Below are positions 13,468-23,688 of a DNA stretch of 64,000 bases, piece after piece. Origin of the DNA: Arctopsyche grandis (Eukaryota; Arthropoda; Insecta; Trichoptera; Hydropsychidae); contig NC_135359.1 of assembly GCF_051622035.1 (NCBI RefSeq), positions 26,813,501 through 26,877,500 on the forward strand. Direction: 5' to 3'. Position 1 is the first letter of the stretch; the number at the start of each line of letters is the position of its first letter. The notes beneath the pieces are model-generated. The model searched no databases, was not told the origin of the DNA, and was given only the letters and a program-made list of their open reading frames with translations. Position numbers and translations under genes: made by a program.

Positions 13468-13770
13468 ATATGGTATCAAGTGACACAAGTACAATTCATG
13501 TTTCCAAATGGCATCGTTCGGTGCAACAAATATCGTGCGTGATAATTACATGCCAACATTTAAAGTGCAAGGGCAAATTTATCATCGTGCAGGATCACTA
13601 CCACCAATGCCAAACGCAGATCACAAATTTATTTCATGGGAAACACTGATGAGCAAATCGATCAACGTTGTCAAATCAATACGGGCACTAAACGGGAAAT
13701 TGTCGCTGCTTTCAATTAATCCTACAAACTTTGAATTAATCCTACAAGCTTTCCAAACAAATTGAATGTT
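13468..13770 (+). pseudogene. Helitron helicase N-terminal fragment, second part
   Basis: After the LINE the Helitron frame resumes. The open frame beginning at 13,508 (MASFGATNIVRDNYMPTF, then QGQIYHRAGSL and NADHKF) is a signature stretch of insect Helitron proteins. A frameshift follows directly after HKF. The other frame then contains the expected GNTDEQIDQ-type residues. Everything downstream, including the helicase core, is deleted and the 3' terminal repeat region begins at about 13,770. Confidence 0.75.
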
Positions 13771-13906
13771 TTCAAATGTCGCTGCCTGCATTTTTCTGAC
13801 AAATGGGAATGGGAACGAGAACGAGAACGGGAACGGGAATTGCATGCGTTATTGTGGCATTGCAACGCATGCCGGGTTCAGGTAGTAATATATATAAAAA
13901 TTGATG

Positions 13907-14200
13907 TCTGTGTGTGTGTCTCGAATAGGCTCATAAACCACTGAACCGATTACTATGGAACTTTCAGGAGTTGTTGTATGCATGTCCGTGAAGATTACTG
14001 TGAAAAAAATCGCCCAAAAACGGGAACGGAAACGGGAAAAATGGGAATGAGTGTTATTGTAACGAATAATTTCAAATGTGTTCGCTGCCTGCCCTTTTCC
14101 GACAAATGGGAACGGGAACGAGAACGGGAACGTGATCGGGAACGGGAACGGGAATTGCAAGCGTTATTGTGGCGTTGCAACGCATGCTGGGTTCAGCTAG
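13907..14200 (+). mobile_element. Short non-autonomous Helitron, 294 bp
   Basis: It starts TCTGTGTGTGTGTCTCG, has the 'gaataggctcataaaccactgaaccg' block, GGGAACGGGAAC subterminal repeats and a GCGTT...AACGC 3' hairpin. It ends GGTTCAGCTAG followed by T. It joins the two ends of the larger Helitron and lacks everything in between. It lies only 21 bp downstream of that larger copy in the same orientation, so the two form a head-to-tail pair. Confidence 0.85.
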
Positions 14201-14689
14201 TATTTTATAAAAACTTCCACACTGCATCATCTTTAACATCTTTGATTTTGCAAACCCGTGTTTGTGTGTCAACAGCAACATTTGCTTTTGGCAATGCTAA
14301 AACCATATATGTATATGTCGAAAAACTATCAAATTTTAACAATTCAGAGATGAATATTTATTTAAGCTGAGTTCCCCTATTTTATCTATCGTCAAGTGTT
14401 CAAAGAGTTTAAAGAATGGTTTCTTTCAAAGTTTTGTGTGGTTTTATATGAAAAATCCCATACGTTTCATAAAATCTTTTAAGTTTTGAATATGCTCAGA
14501 TTACTATTCGGTTTTGGCCATCAAATGTTAGAACGAGAGCTCACAATATATATTTGATATACAAAATTTTATGTGAAATTTTAGTCAAAATATTTTTTAA
14601 TTATACTCGAATAACAATGTTTATATCAATCAAAGTGCTAGGGCGGCGACCTGGCCCGACTACACCACTGCATATATGTAATATGTAAT

Positions 14690-14975
14690 CTTGGATTTAT
14701 GGCGAATTTAATATTTATTTATTTATTTATATACTTTTAGCTATTTACATAGTTAATTTAATACAACTACATATATATTTTTAATTATATACATACATTC
14801 TTAATTACTTAACTCTAAAGTTTTGTATATACATATATTATACTAAATTTATATGCACTGCTTCTCCTTGCACCTCGCAAGAATGCATTCACGGTCTTAG
14901 AAGACCTGACACACTCAGGGAAGGCATTGTAAATACATACATGAGCACACTCCTGTGAAAGACACCACCAACTGT
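14690..14975 (-). mobile_element. LINE 3' end fragment
   Basis: Read on the minus strand, the fragment ends a coding frame with YNAFPECVRSSKTVNAF and LRGARRSS, which resembles the extreme C-terminus of jockey-type reverse transcriptase proteins. A short 3' region and a TAAATAAATAAATA tail (14,712-14,735) follow. Only the last few hundred bases survived, consistent with strong 5' truncation. Confidence 0.5.
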
Positions 14976-15112
14976 CTTATTTTTAAACTATTTCTAATAC
15001 TAAAAAAAATTTACGTAGTGTCGATAAAAATTTCAGTAACCTATACTAAGTTTGTTCTATGGGACTAATGGTGTTCAAAAAATCCCCAAAATACATAGAA
15101 ACACGCACACAC

Positions 15113-15127
15113 ATTTCTTCTAAATCA
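15113..15127 (+). repeat. Target site duplication of jockey-like element, left copy
   Basis: The 15 bases atttcttctaaatca recur at 19,449-19,463 directly after the poly(A) tail, marking the left boundary of the LINE. Confidence 0.9.
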
Positions 15128-15292
15128 AGAGCTCACTCGACGCTCCGTGAGAACGGACGTGCCGAAGACGTACTCTCTGTGCGAGCGCTCATAATACAGC
15201 GATACGCCATACCGTCAAAAAACCCACACCTTTTAACATACAAAACAAACACCCCCCACAAAACGAACACCAAACGAACACATGTTGGCACC

Positions 15293-16501
15293 ATGCGAGG
15301 ATCCAACCTGAAAAAGCGAATTAAGAAGACACTGATAACTACAACCGAAGCTCCTCAACCAGGCTGCTCTCAGACCGCTCAGATGGAGACCGAGTGGCAG
15401 TTTCCAAAACATACGGCAAAGAACGTGAAAGATGTTGCTCCTGAATTTAAAATTCAGGAGAAAAACAAATTTGAAGGGCTCTTGGAAGTTTCCGATGTCC
15501 CCAGAAGCGGTGGAAGAATCCCGCCCATCATCATGACAGCTACTGGCACTCACGGCAGCATGATCGAGTCGATCAAGAAGTTTATAAAAGACTTCACAAT
15601 GACTTACATTGGTCAAAATAATGTCAAGATACAATGTAAAAGTCTTGAAGACTTTAAAAAACTTCGGGATGGATTGACACCAGACCGACAATTCCATACC
15701 TTTTCCAGGAAGGAGGAAAAGGAAATAAAAAGTGTCGTACGTGGCTTGCCGAAATTGCCGGAAGCTGATATTAAAGATGACATCATCAGACAGGGATTCC
15801 CTGTAACCAAAGTCATACAGATGAAGACGAAGGAGCCTAGGAGCAACGCCACCGAGCTATACTTGGTGTTCTTCGAGCCATCGGTATCGGCAAAGAAGAT
15901 TAAAGAAATCCGGTACATCTGTTACACAAAGGTCAGTGTCGTTAAATATACTAGTAAATCACAAAATATTACTCAATGTTTCAGATGCCAAGAATATGGA
16001 CACGCTGCGAAAAACTGCAATCGGCAGGCCAAGTGCGTCAAATGTGCCGGCACTCACCTCACCGCACAATGCAATAAAGGAATAGTTACCCCTGCTGTCT
16101 GCTCAGGCTGTTCAGGATCTCACCCCGCTAACTTCAAAGACTGTCCAAAAAGACAGAGCTATCTGAAAATGCTGGAATCGAGGAAGAATCGAGCATCAAT
16201 TGTCAAAGCAAACCCTTGGAAACTCCCAGTGGCGCAGCCACAAAATATCCCGGTCGTTAACGATCATAACTTCCCAAAGCTACCGACCATTAAAACTCCT
16301 TCACCAAATATCCCAAATATCCCTAAAAAACCCCACCAACCAACCAATCCCAACATTCAACCAACAACAGACCTAACTTCCATGGCGTCTATGACGAAGA
16401 TGTTGAAGATCCTCCAGGAGATTCGTGCCAAGGCCAGCGGTTGCACCGACAAACTAGAGCTGGCACTCATGCTTGTCGAATATCTCGATGTCTTTGATTA
16501 A
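15293..16501 (+). CDS. Jockey-like ORF1 (gag-like nucleic-acid-binding protein)
   Basis: This is a 402-residue protein that packages LINE RNA into a ribonucleoprotein. I prefer the ATG at 15,293 (MRGSNLKKR, context ggcaccATGc), because the upstream in-frame ATG at 15,059 lies in flanking DNA before the target duplication. The N-terminus is basic. The middle (about residues 70-220) matches the 'associated with zinc finger' region of jockey and X-element proteins. Three zinc knuckles follow from about residue 229: CFRCQEYGHAAKNC, CVKCAGTHLTAQC and the shifted CSGCSGSHPANFKDC. A Pro/Asn-rich linker and a short acidic C-terminus complete it. The end overlaps ORF2 by 29 nt. Confidence 0.9.
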   Translation: MRGSNLKKRIKKTLITTTEAPQPGCSQTAQMETEWQFPKHTAKNVKDVAPEFKIQEKNKFEGLLEVSDVPRSGGRIPPIIMTATGTHGSMIESIKKFIKDFTMTYIGQNNVKIQCKSLEDFKKLRDGLTPDRQFHTFSRKEEKEIKSVVRGLPKLPEADIKDDIIRQGFPVTKVIQMKTKEPRSNATELYLVFFEPSVSAKKIKEIRYICYTKVSVVKYTSKSQNITQCFRCQEYGHAAKNCNRQAKCVKCAGTHLTAQCNKGIVTPAVCSGCSGSHPANFKDCPKRQSYLKMLESRKNRASIVKANPWKLPVAQPQNIPVVNDHNFPKLPTIKTPSPNIPNIPKKPHQPTNPNIQPTTDLTSMASMTKMLKILQEIRAKASGCTDKLELALMLVEYLDVFD

Positions 16502-19179
16502 CGGGAGGCGACTGAACATTCTAGCTTGGAATGCTCGTGGACTTAAGAATAAGATTGACGAACTAGAGTCGGCGATCGGTGAGTACTGTGTTGACATAGT
16601 TTTAATCTCCGAGACCTTCTTAAAACCTCATATCCGTATTAACCTACCTAACTTTAACTGCTATCGCGAAGACCGAGAACAGCATGGAGGGGGAGTTGCT
16701 ATTTTTATAAAATCGTCAATTAAACATTGTCGCGTAATAACCCCGCCACTAAAAAATTTAGAACTAACCGCCATCGAACTAACAATTAACAACACCCATC
16801 ACATAGTAGCATCCGCTTACAATCCTCCCCAAAAACGATTATTGGCATCCGATCTTAACAAAATATTTAACATTGGTAGTTCGGTAGTGGTAGCTGGTGA
16901 CTTTAATGCCAAACATCCGTTATGGAGTTGCGTAAACACTGACCTACAAGGCACAACTCTTTATAAATACATTCAACTAACAGATACAATCTTACTTCAT
17001 CCGGATACATACACACACTATCCCACAAATAACTCACAACCATCCACACTAGATCTTGTCCTCGTCAAGAACTGCCCAAAAATATCGACACCAAATGCCC
17101 TTCAAACCCTGTCGTCTGATCATCTCCCGATAATCTTCTCAATCGACGGGAAACCCGAGGAAATCATCAAGCATAGTTGGGATTACGGGAGAGCTAACTG
17201 GCGAGAGTTCAAGTCATACATAAATGACCACACCATTCTAACTTCAAGCACACTCACAAACAAAACCGAAATCGACAGCTCCATAATACACCTAACGGAA
17301 TCAATAACTCGATCCAAACACCTTCACATACCTAAGACACAATACATTGAACACAAATTAGAGATAACTGACTTTGTTGCAAATCTAATTAAAAGTAAAA
17401 ATAAACTCCGTAAAATTTGGCAAACATCAAAAAATCCAGCATTGAAAACATTAATTAATAAGCTCACATATCAAATTAAAATTAGAATCAAAGAAATCAA
17501 AAATGAAGCTTGGTCTAAAAAATTAGAAAAATTGAGCTCAGTTGATGGCTCTCTATGGAAATTAGCTAAAGCGATTCGCAGGACAAAAAACTCGATTCCT
17601 CCATTAGATGATGCAGGAATCTCAGTGACGCGTGATTGCGACAAAGCAGAACTATTATCAAAATCCTTCCAAAAACATCACACACTCACACAACATTACA
17701 ATCACATACCAACGCATAATAAAGTCAACCGGTCCATTAAAATCATCACAAAAACTCCCACTAACAGTACTAAAAATATAAAATTGGTGCATCCGTGTGA
17801 AATCCAAAATATAATACGTAATTTAAAAAATAAAAAGGCACCTGGGCGAGATTCAATAGATAACATCATAATCAAACAACTTCCATTTAAAGCTTTAGTC
17901 TCACTATCTAAAATATTCAACGCATGTTTACTCACCGGGTATTTCCCAGAATACTGGAAAACAGCCAACGTAATTCCCATACTTAAGCCCGATAAAAGCT
18001 CAAAAAACCCGGCCAATTATCGACCCATTAGCTTACTTTGCACGCTTTCAAAAATTCTGGAAAAAATAATCTACACACGTTTACTTAAAGTCGTAAATAA
18101 GAAATTAATAAATGAACAATTTGGATTTCGCACTGGACATTCCACGACCCAACAACTAACAAGACTAACTGAACACGTGACGAAGAACTTTAATATGAAG
18201 AGAAGTACCGGAATGGTATGTCTCGACATAGAAAAGGCCTTCGACACGGTTTGGCACGATGGACTCATTCATAAGCTCCTTATTAACAAAATACCAAACT
18301 ACCTAATTCTCATCATCAAATCGTACTTAACTCGTAGAAAGCTAGTGGTTAGCGTAAATAATGAATTATCGTCTCCAAAAATAATCGCAGCTGGCGTTCC
18401 GCAGGGGAGCTTGCTTGGCCCACTCTTGTTCTCCATATATATAAATGACATACCTATTCCAAAAAACTGTCACATAGCCCTATATGCAGATGATACAGCT
18501 TGCTTCACAAGTAGCAAAAAAACCAGACACTATTCTTAAAAATCTTGAATTTGCAATTAAAACAATGACTGAACACTTCACTAAGTGGAAAATTCAAATT
18601 AATCAAACCAAAACAGACGCCATATTCTTTAGTGTTAGAAAACATAAGCCAAGTTCAGATCTGAAAATCCCCTCTGGAGAAAGTCTGAAATGGCAGTCAG
18701 TAATAAAATATTTAGGAGTAACGTTTGATAAAAGAATGAGATGGGCACCTCACATTGAGGCAGCGAAATGCAAGGCGATGCGGGGTATATCCTCAATATA
18801 TCCAATATTTAATCGCCATAGTTCTTTATCAACGCTAAATAAAATAAAATTATATCGCGCGCTCATATTACCATTATTAACCTATGCTTCACCTGTATGG
18901 AATAACGCCTCGAATACTAACCTTTCCAAGCTCCAAGTAATACAAAATAAATCCCTTAAAATAATTTATAATACACCCATATATACTAACCTGAAAAAAC
19001 TGCATGCTATATATAATATTCCGTTTGTTACAGACATTACTAACAAACTAACCAGTAGATTCTATGAAAGAATCACTAATAACCATACTAACACACTTGT
19101 GAAGAGTCTCGGTGATTACAACAAAATGTCTATACCCTTCAGGTATAAACACAGATTACCTAAACACAATCTGCTTTAG
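16473..19179 (+). pseudogene. Jockey-like ORF2 (endonuclease + reverse transcriptase), one frameshift
   Basis: ORF2 nicks target DNA and copies LINE RNA at the nick. The apurinic-endonuclease-like domain shows LNILAWNARGL, ISETFL, VVAGDFNAKHPLW, STLDLVLV and SSDHLPI (about residues 15-225). The reverse transcriptase shows [69 protein letters not shown] and the catalytic YADD. The frame breaks at about 18,516 in a run of seven A's. The copy at 48.4-50.36 kb has six A's there and reads through, so the extra A is a private mutation. The second segment (from about 18,520 to the stop at 19,179) carries the thumb and C-terminal domain. Confidence 0.9.
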
Positions 19180-19463
19180 GTCATCGACTTTAGATAGTCT
19201 TTAATTAATATTATGTATTAGATGTATTATGAACATTTATAAGGATTGTAAATAGGTTTTTGAGCTCTTTTTCCTATTATGCTTTAGATTAACATTAGAA
19301 TAATATAATACTGTAATTACTAACCAAATTAAATTAAAATTGTAAAATAGAAAATGAACAGTAGATCAGTAGCTATTAAAATAGATATAAGATGTATTGT
19401 GAACATAATTTCGTAATAATAAAAAGCATTTAAAAAAAAAAAAAAAAAATTTCTTCTAAATCA

Positions 19464-20690
19464 TGAAAACGTGATCAGTGATTGATTCTGAGTTTGAATC
19501 AGTCGAAATCTCGTGTTCAAATTTTCGCATGATCACAAAACTTCGTCTATTGTTACTACATACATAGATAAAGTAAAAAGTAATTGAAATTTTAGACGAG
19601 AAAAAGACACGTTTTTCGAAGATGAAATTATGTGCGTACATATGTACATATATGTGTGTACATATGTACATACATACGTTCTAATGTATAATACATATAT
19701 ATGTATATACAATGTTCAAAACACCATAATAAAAATAAAAAAAATAAAAAACAAATAATATAAATGAATTTTTATTATATTATTATATTCGAATTCAGAC
19801 ATGGCAGACAGTTTTAGTTGAAATTGGTCATACGAAACTTCTATTTAGAAGTAATATATGATGTTATAATTCCATGAAGCATTTATAATGTATTAAAAAT
19901 GTAGAAGCTTTAAATTTGTTTATAAAATATTAAAATGAGCCGAATTATTTGAAAGTGGCATGAATCCACTTTTCTCTATTTCGAGAAATATCTCGCATAA
20001 CATTACATATAATGATTTTAGTTAACAATATTTAAAAATACTGGTTGCCTGTAATACGTTTATTATGCTTTTCCGAGATTCTGGACATATTGAATTAAAA
20101 TAAGTCATACCAATTTGTGAATTAAGTCAAACGGAAATAGTATTTTCGGTTTGAATATTAAATATACTATATAGATGCATACTCTATACATTCATCGTAA
20201 AACGGTTTTTATATACATACATAGATTAATTGTAATACATATTTTTTTACTAATTTGGTTTAATTTTTCTTCAATTATGAGGCTTCAAGATTACTTACGT
20301 GTTTAAGATTACTGAATTGAATTATGTATTTTTAATAGCTAACTTCAAAATTTGATTTTAATTTTAAAACATTATTGTCATCATAATTTGAAAATTTTTT
20401 CAAGCTTTTAAAAACCGAAAGGTGGAAAATGTATTTTAAAAATTAATTAACTTGTTGATATAATTTACTTTGAGACTTTAATGGATTTTCTGAACAGCTC
20501 TCAGCACTCTGTGAAATCTCTTGAGAAATAAAATAAACTCAATAAAGGTTGCGTCTGTCGATACTTAAGAATACTTTTCGAATTTAACCGAAATGCCATT
20601 GTTATAAAATCTAAATTTTCAACGGTGAGTGTAGGTCTATGAATTTCTATATGCATAGGTATATAAATAAAAGAATCGTTAAAAATAATA
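19464..20690. other. AT-rich flank with dispersed-repeat fragments
   Basis: At 19,464-19,545 the sequence 'tgaaaacgtgatcagtgattgattctgag' and what follows recurs at about 39,362-39,440 and partly at 56,505-56,570, so it is a dispersed repeat of unknown type. At about 19,930-20,155 lies a diverged copy of the MITE at 47,632-47,885 that has lost its right terminus. No gene was found. Confidence 0.55.
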
Positions 20691-20701
20691 GATAAAAACT
20701 C

Positions 20702-20707
20702 TTTATT
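20702..20707 (-). terminator. wupA: Poly(A) signal for the long troponin I isoform
   Basis: A minus-strand AATAAA lies about 185 nt downstream of the alternative stop codon at 20,892-20,894. It is the first canonical signal after that stop, so it is the best candidate for the 3' end of the AP-extended transcript. Confidence 0.5.
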
Positions 20708-20891
20708 TTGTACGAAATATTGTGTTTAAATACAATAAATAGCATTGTCGACGTAAAAATATTTACACATACAATTTGAACAAATGGATAAGATCACTTT
20801 TTTCTCGCGGGTGAATGAAATTAATGTAGATATATTTTTGTTTGTTTTTTTTTTGTTTCATGTATTACACGTGTAGATTGGTCGAAGATGA

Positions 20892-20902
20892 TCATGCTGG
20901 AG
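20892..20902 (-). CDS. wupA: Troponin I AP-extension, last coding exon
   Basis: Eleven coding nucleotides follow a good acceptor (tttttatttcag). With the last G of the previous exon they encode Ala-Pro-Ala and TGA. The phase closes exactly: the sum of all coding exons for the long isoform is 1,089 nt, or 362 residues plus stop. That arithmetic is the main support for such a small exon. Confidence 0.7.
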
Positions 20903-20985
20903 CTGAAATAAAAATATAACATAAATAAATGGAATAGACTCAATATTTCTTAGCACAGAAAAACATAGTAGATTTTAATATTAAC

Positions 20986-21054
20986 CTTCCACTGGAGGAG
21001 CGGCTGCTGGTGGCGCTTCTGGAGCAGGCGCTGGAGCAGGAGCTGGAGCGGGAG
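20986..21054 (-). CDS. wupA: Troponin I AP-extension, third exon
   Basis: A 69-nt exon with phase 1 at both borders, acceptor ctttatag and donor GGAAG|gttaat. It encodes alternating Pro-Ala (PAPAPAPAPAPEAPP) then AAAPPVE. Composition matches the two preceding AP exons, and removing it would keep the frame, so it could be skipped. It lies in the extension that is expected to project from the thin filament. Confidence 0.75.
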
Positions 21055-21135
21055 CTATAAAGAATACATTAATGATTATTAAAATAAAATAAATAACCTT
21101 GAAAAAGGAAAGATTCGTGTCAAAATTCTACTCAC

Positions 21136-21225
21136 TTTCCGCGGGAGCTGCTGGGGGTGCTTCTGGAGCAGGAGCTGCTCCTTCCGTTGGGGCTGCGGCT
21201 GGTGCAGGTGCAGCAGCAGGTGCTC
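21136..21225 (-). CDS. wupA: Troponin I AP-extension, second exon
   Basis: A 90-nt exon with phase 1 at both borders, acceptor ttatcttag and donor GGAAA|gtgagt. It encodes Ala-Pro-rich sequence (GAPAAAPAPAAAPTEG, then AAPAPEAPPAAPAE). It is separated from the first AP exon by an intron that contains RTE LINE fragments (21,507-22,140). Confidence 0.75.
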
Positions 21226-21506
21226 CTAAGATAAAGAATATTATCAAATTAATAATCAATACTTTTGGTTTATTGATTTTTGTGTTCGAAAAAACATCGC
21301 TATGAATAGAGCAATAAAGATGAACAAATACATATATCTGAAGTAGATTAATGTAAAATTGAAATTTTCATAGAACAATTTGAGGCATCGCATTTTACAG
21401 GATGAGTAGTGATAGCATTATAGTGTTTTAAAAATTTAAATGGTAAGGAAAATTGATTCTACAGTGTCAAAAGAAACTCATGATGGTTTTTGTTTAAATG
21501 ATTATA

Positions 21507-21600
21507 TAATAATCATCATCTACAGCCATTCGCCATCCACTGCTGAATGAAGGCCTCTCCAACACGCTTCCACTCGTCTCTGTTTTGTGCAACTCGTTTG
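21507..21600 (-). mobile_element. RTE-type LINE 3' end fragment
   Basis: On the minus strand the piece reads as the last part of an RTE-clade coding frame and 3' end, similar to 21,655-21,740 (cgccatccactgctgaatgaaggcctctcc compared with cgccatctacagttggatgatattgcctctcc). It is a second, independently truncated insertion next to the longer one. Confidence 0.6.
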
Positions 21601-21654
21601 ATAAAAAATGGTGCTCTTAAGATAGCAATCATATAATACTTTCATCATAATTTA

Positions 21655-22140
21655 CATACATACAATCATTCGCCATCTACAGTTGGATGATATTGCCTCT
21701 CCAAAATGCTTCCATGCGTCTTTGTTTTGCGCAACTCTCATCCATCGCATTCCACACATTTTCCTAATTTCATCTACCCATCTTCCCCGCGGTCTTCCTT
21801 TTACCCTTTTGCATTCTGTCAGGTACCATTCTATAATTAATTTTGTCCATCTTTCATCCATTCTTCCACAACCCTTGTCATACTTCTCACCCACGTATTC
21901 CGTTTCCTGTCGTTTCTCGTTATGCTAAGCATACAGCGTTCCACACTTTTTTGAGTTAATTGAACTTTGTGTAGCGAATTGGCGTTCAATGTCCAAGTTT
22001 CACATCCATACGTCATCACTGTCAAAATACATTGAACGAAGATTTTTTTCTTCAGGCAAAGTGGCATTTTTGATTTAAAAACCGCATTCGTTCGTCCAAA
22101 TGTACTCCATTCTAATTTCATACATCTCTTTATTTCTTCT
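21655..22140 (-). pseudogene. RTE-type LINE, C-terminal coding remnant
   Basis: Two overlapping minus-strand frames (22,121-21,837 and 21,894-21,652) together cover the C-terminus of an RTE reverse transcriptase protein. Features are LKKKIFVQCILTVMTYGCETWTLN, then RMDERWTKLIIEWYLTECKR and KGRPRGRWVDEIRK. A frameshift near 21,840-21,890 separates them. It is located in an intron of the troponin I AP extension, antisense-neutral (same strand as the gene). Related fragments occur at 57.6-58.9 kb. Confidence 0.8.
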
Positions 22141-22275
22141 TATTTACTACCGGACATGTCAATTATTTAACCTAACTATATATAATTATTTACCACTTCT
22201 ACTGGTTTATCATATAATGAAATGCTATCAGGCATGCATAAACTAAATGACTATGTATGTTGGGTTATATTTTAC

Positions 22276-22621
22276 CTTCAGCTGGAGGAGCTGCTGCAGG
22301 CGCTCCTTCTGCTGGAGGTGCTGCTGCTGGTGCTGCTGCTGGTGCTGCTGCTGGTGCTGCAGCCGGTGCTCCTTCTGCTGGGGGTGCAGCAGCTGGTGCA
22401 CCTTCTACTGGTGCAGCTGCAGGAGCACCTTCAGCTGGAGGTGCTGCAGGAGCTCCTTCTGCAGGCGCTGGAGCTCCTTCAGCAGGGGGTGGTGCGCCTT
22501 CAGCGGGTGGTGCACCCTCAGTGGGTGGAGCACCTTCAGCGGGTGGGGCACCTTCAGCAGGTGGGGCACCTTCTCCTGGTGGAGCACCCTCTGGTGGAAC
22601 ACCATCAGCGCTTTCTCCTTC
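22276..22621 (-). CDS. wupA: Troponin I AP-extension, first and main exon (troponin-H-like)
   Basis: This 346-nt exon begins in phase 0, the phase left by the exon at 25,222-25,363, and encodes about 115 residues. They start EGESADGVPPEGAPP, then imperfect repeats of EGAPPA and EGAPAAAP. Such Pro-Ala-rich tails joined to troponin I define troponin H in Lethocerus flight muscle (in Drosophila the tail is instead fused to tropomyosin). The tail is thought to extend from the thin filament and bind other proteins such as glutathione S-transferase. The acceptor (gtgggttaaag) has a weak pyrimidine tract, in keeping with regulated use. The donor is CTGAAG|gtaaaa. The exon is used instead of the terminal exon at 23,913-23,984. 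Confidence 0.8.
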
Positions 22622-23682
22622 CTTTAACCCACATAAAATATGATGAGCATCTAATGCGTTAATTTAGCCCTATCAGTATAAATTTAGCAAAATTTGGTCA
22701 TGATTAAAAAGCAAAATTCTTTTCAATAGTGCAAGTTTAATTTTGATGCATTTGAAATACTAAAAAAAATGAAAATTAATATAAATTAATTGAATTTTTA
22801 ACATTAAATTGGTGTATCTATAAGCGATTAAATTGAATTATTCTTGTTAACAGCAAATATTGTTACAAATAATTAATAATCATTTATAATATATTGAAAA
22901 TTAAAATATTAATTTAATGATCATTGAATACATAATACATAGTACAGCAGTCTTATTAAAAAGTGCAAAAGAAAATAATAATAAAGGAGTGCATCTTATT
23001 GTTAGTTAATAAGAATAGGAGTTGTTAGTTAAAAAATATAACACACGCTATGACAAATAAACACTTACATTGATATCGATCTTCAATGGTGATTTTGAAA
23101 AATACTCACTTATCTTAAAAGCGAAATCTAAATTTGGGATATGTTTTAAGGTGTTCTAAATATGCAAAATTTATGAAAAAATCCACTGGACTACTTTCTA
23201 ATACACAAGGAATTTATATAATATATGTTTTTACTACTGTTGTGTCACAAATAAAACATGAGCGGGTATGATGCTTACATAAATGACGTGCTGGGATTTT
23301 ACTTTTGTATACTAAAATAAAAAATACATATTGTTTGTAAAATGAGGATTGCAAATATTTTCATGCTTCAATAAAATTCTGTGTAAATGATGTAAATGAT
23401 TGTGTTTATTGCTGTGAGTTTTAAATACAACATGATAAATGTAAATTTTTGAACTCTTTTACAAATGTTATATATGTAGATATTATATTTAGTCCATACC
23501 ATGTAAGTAAATGCAAATAAATAATTAATTTTTTTGATTTAATTATTTTTGTATATTATATTTTCAAAAGAAAAAATAACGTTAATAAATAAATAGATAC
23601 ACAAAAAAGAATTATAACAATGTAAAATAATCGATAAAAAGTACAGTTGTCGAAATAAAAACAATTGTAATGATATTTTAAA

Positions 23683-23688
23683 TTTATT
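23683..23688 (-). terminator. wupA: Poly(A) signal for the short troponin I isoform
   Basis: A minus-strand AATAAA lies about 225 nt beyond the stop codon at 23,913, within a plausible 3' untranslated region. Use of this site would end the transcript before the AP exons. Confidence 0.45.

Larger units (their letters stand above)
11498..13885 (+). mobile_element. Decayed Helitron with helicase/Rep gene fragment, split by a LINE
   Basis: The left end has the TG-rich start and 'ttcgaataggctcc' block shared with the other Helitrons here. The right end has the hairpin GCATGCGTT...AACGCATGC and the terminal GGTTCAGGTAG, where the canonical CTAG has become GTAG. Between them lie remnants of a Helitron protein, 11,818-12,213 and 13,468-13,770. 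They are separated by a LINE insertion at 12,214-13,444. It is the only Helitron in the window with coding remnants and so is the likely relative of the helper that moved the short copies. Confidence 0.75.
10685..14670. mobile_element. 4-kb hAT-type element acting as host for nested insertions
   Basis: The left end reads GAGTGGTGTAGT and the right end ACTACACCACTG, giving an 11-bp inverted match. Both ends are flanked by the same 8 bp, CATATATG (10,677-10,684 and 14,671-14,678), which is the duplication length of hAT transposons. A poly-C tract lies at about 10,740. Inside are a foldback element (10,894-11,482), an interrupted Helitron (11,498-13,885) and a short Helitron (13,907-14,200). Subtracting these leaves under 1 kb of its own sequence. 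No transposase was recognised, so it was probably already non-autonomous. Confidence 0.7.
15128..19448 (+). mobile_element. Near-intact jockey-like non-LTR retrotransposon
   Basis: This about 4.3-kb element has both ORFs, a 3' untranslated region and a poly(A) tail at 19,432-19,448. It is bounded by a 15-bp target duplication. The 5' end (agagctcactcgacgctccg) is followed by a GC-rich leader, which fits the internal promoters of jockey elements. ORF1 has the PRE_C2HC-type and zinc-knuckle layout of jockey gag proteins. ORF2 has endonuclease and reverse transcriptase but no RNase H. The only coding lesion I found is one extra A at about 18,516. Partial copies lie at 48.4-50.36 kb (minus) and 56.57-56.88 kb. 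Confidence 0.9.

Noticed and set aside
22222..22662. Leu/Val-, Cys/Trp- and Ser/Gly/Ala-rich plus-strand reading frames
   Set aside because: All plus-strand frames here are open because the minus-strand AP-coding exon is a GC-rich repeat without stop triplets. The minus-strand reading fits exon phase and known biology.
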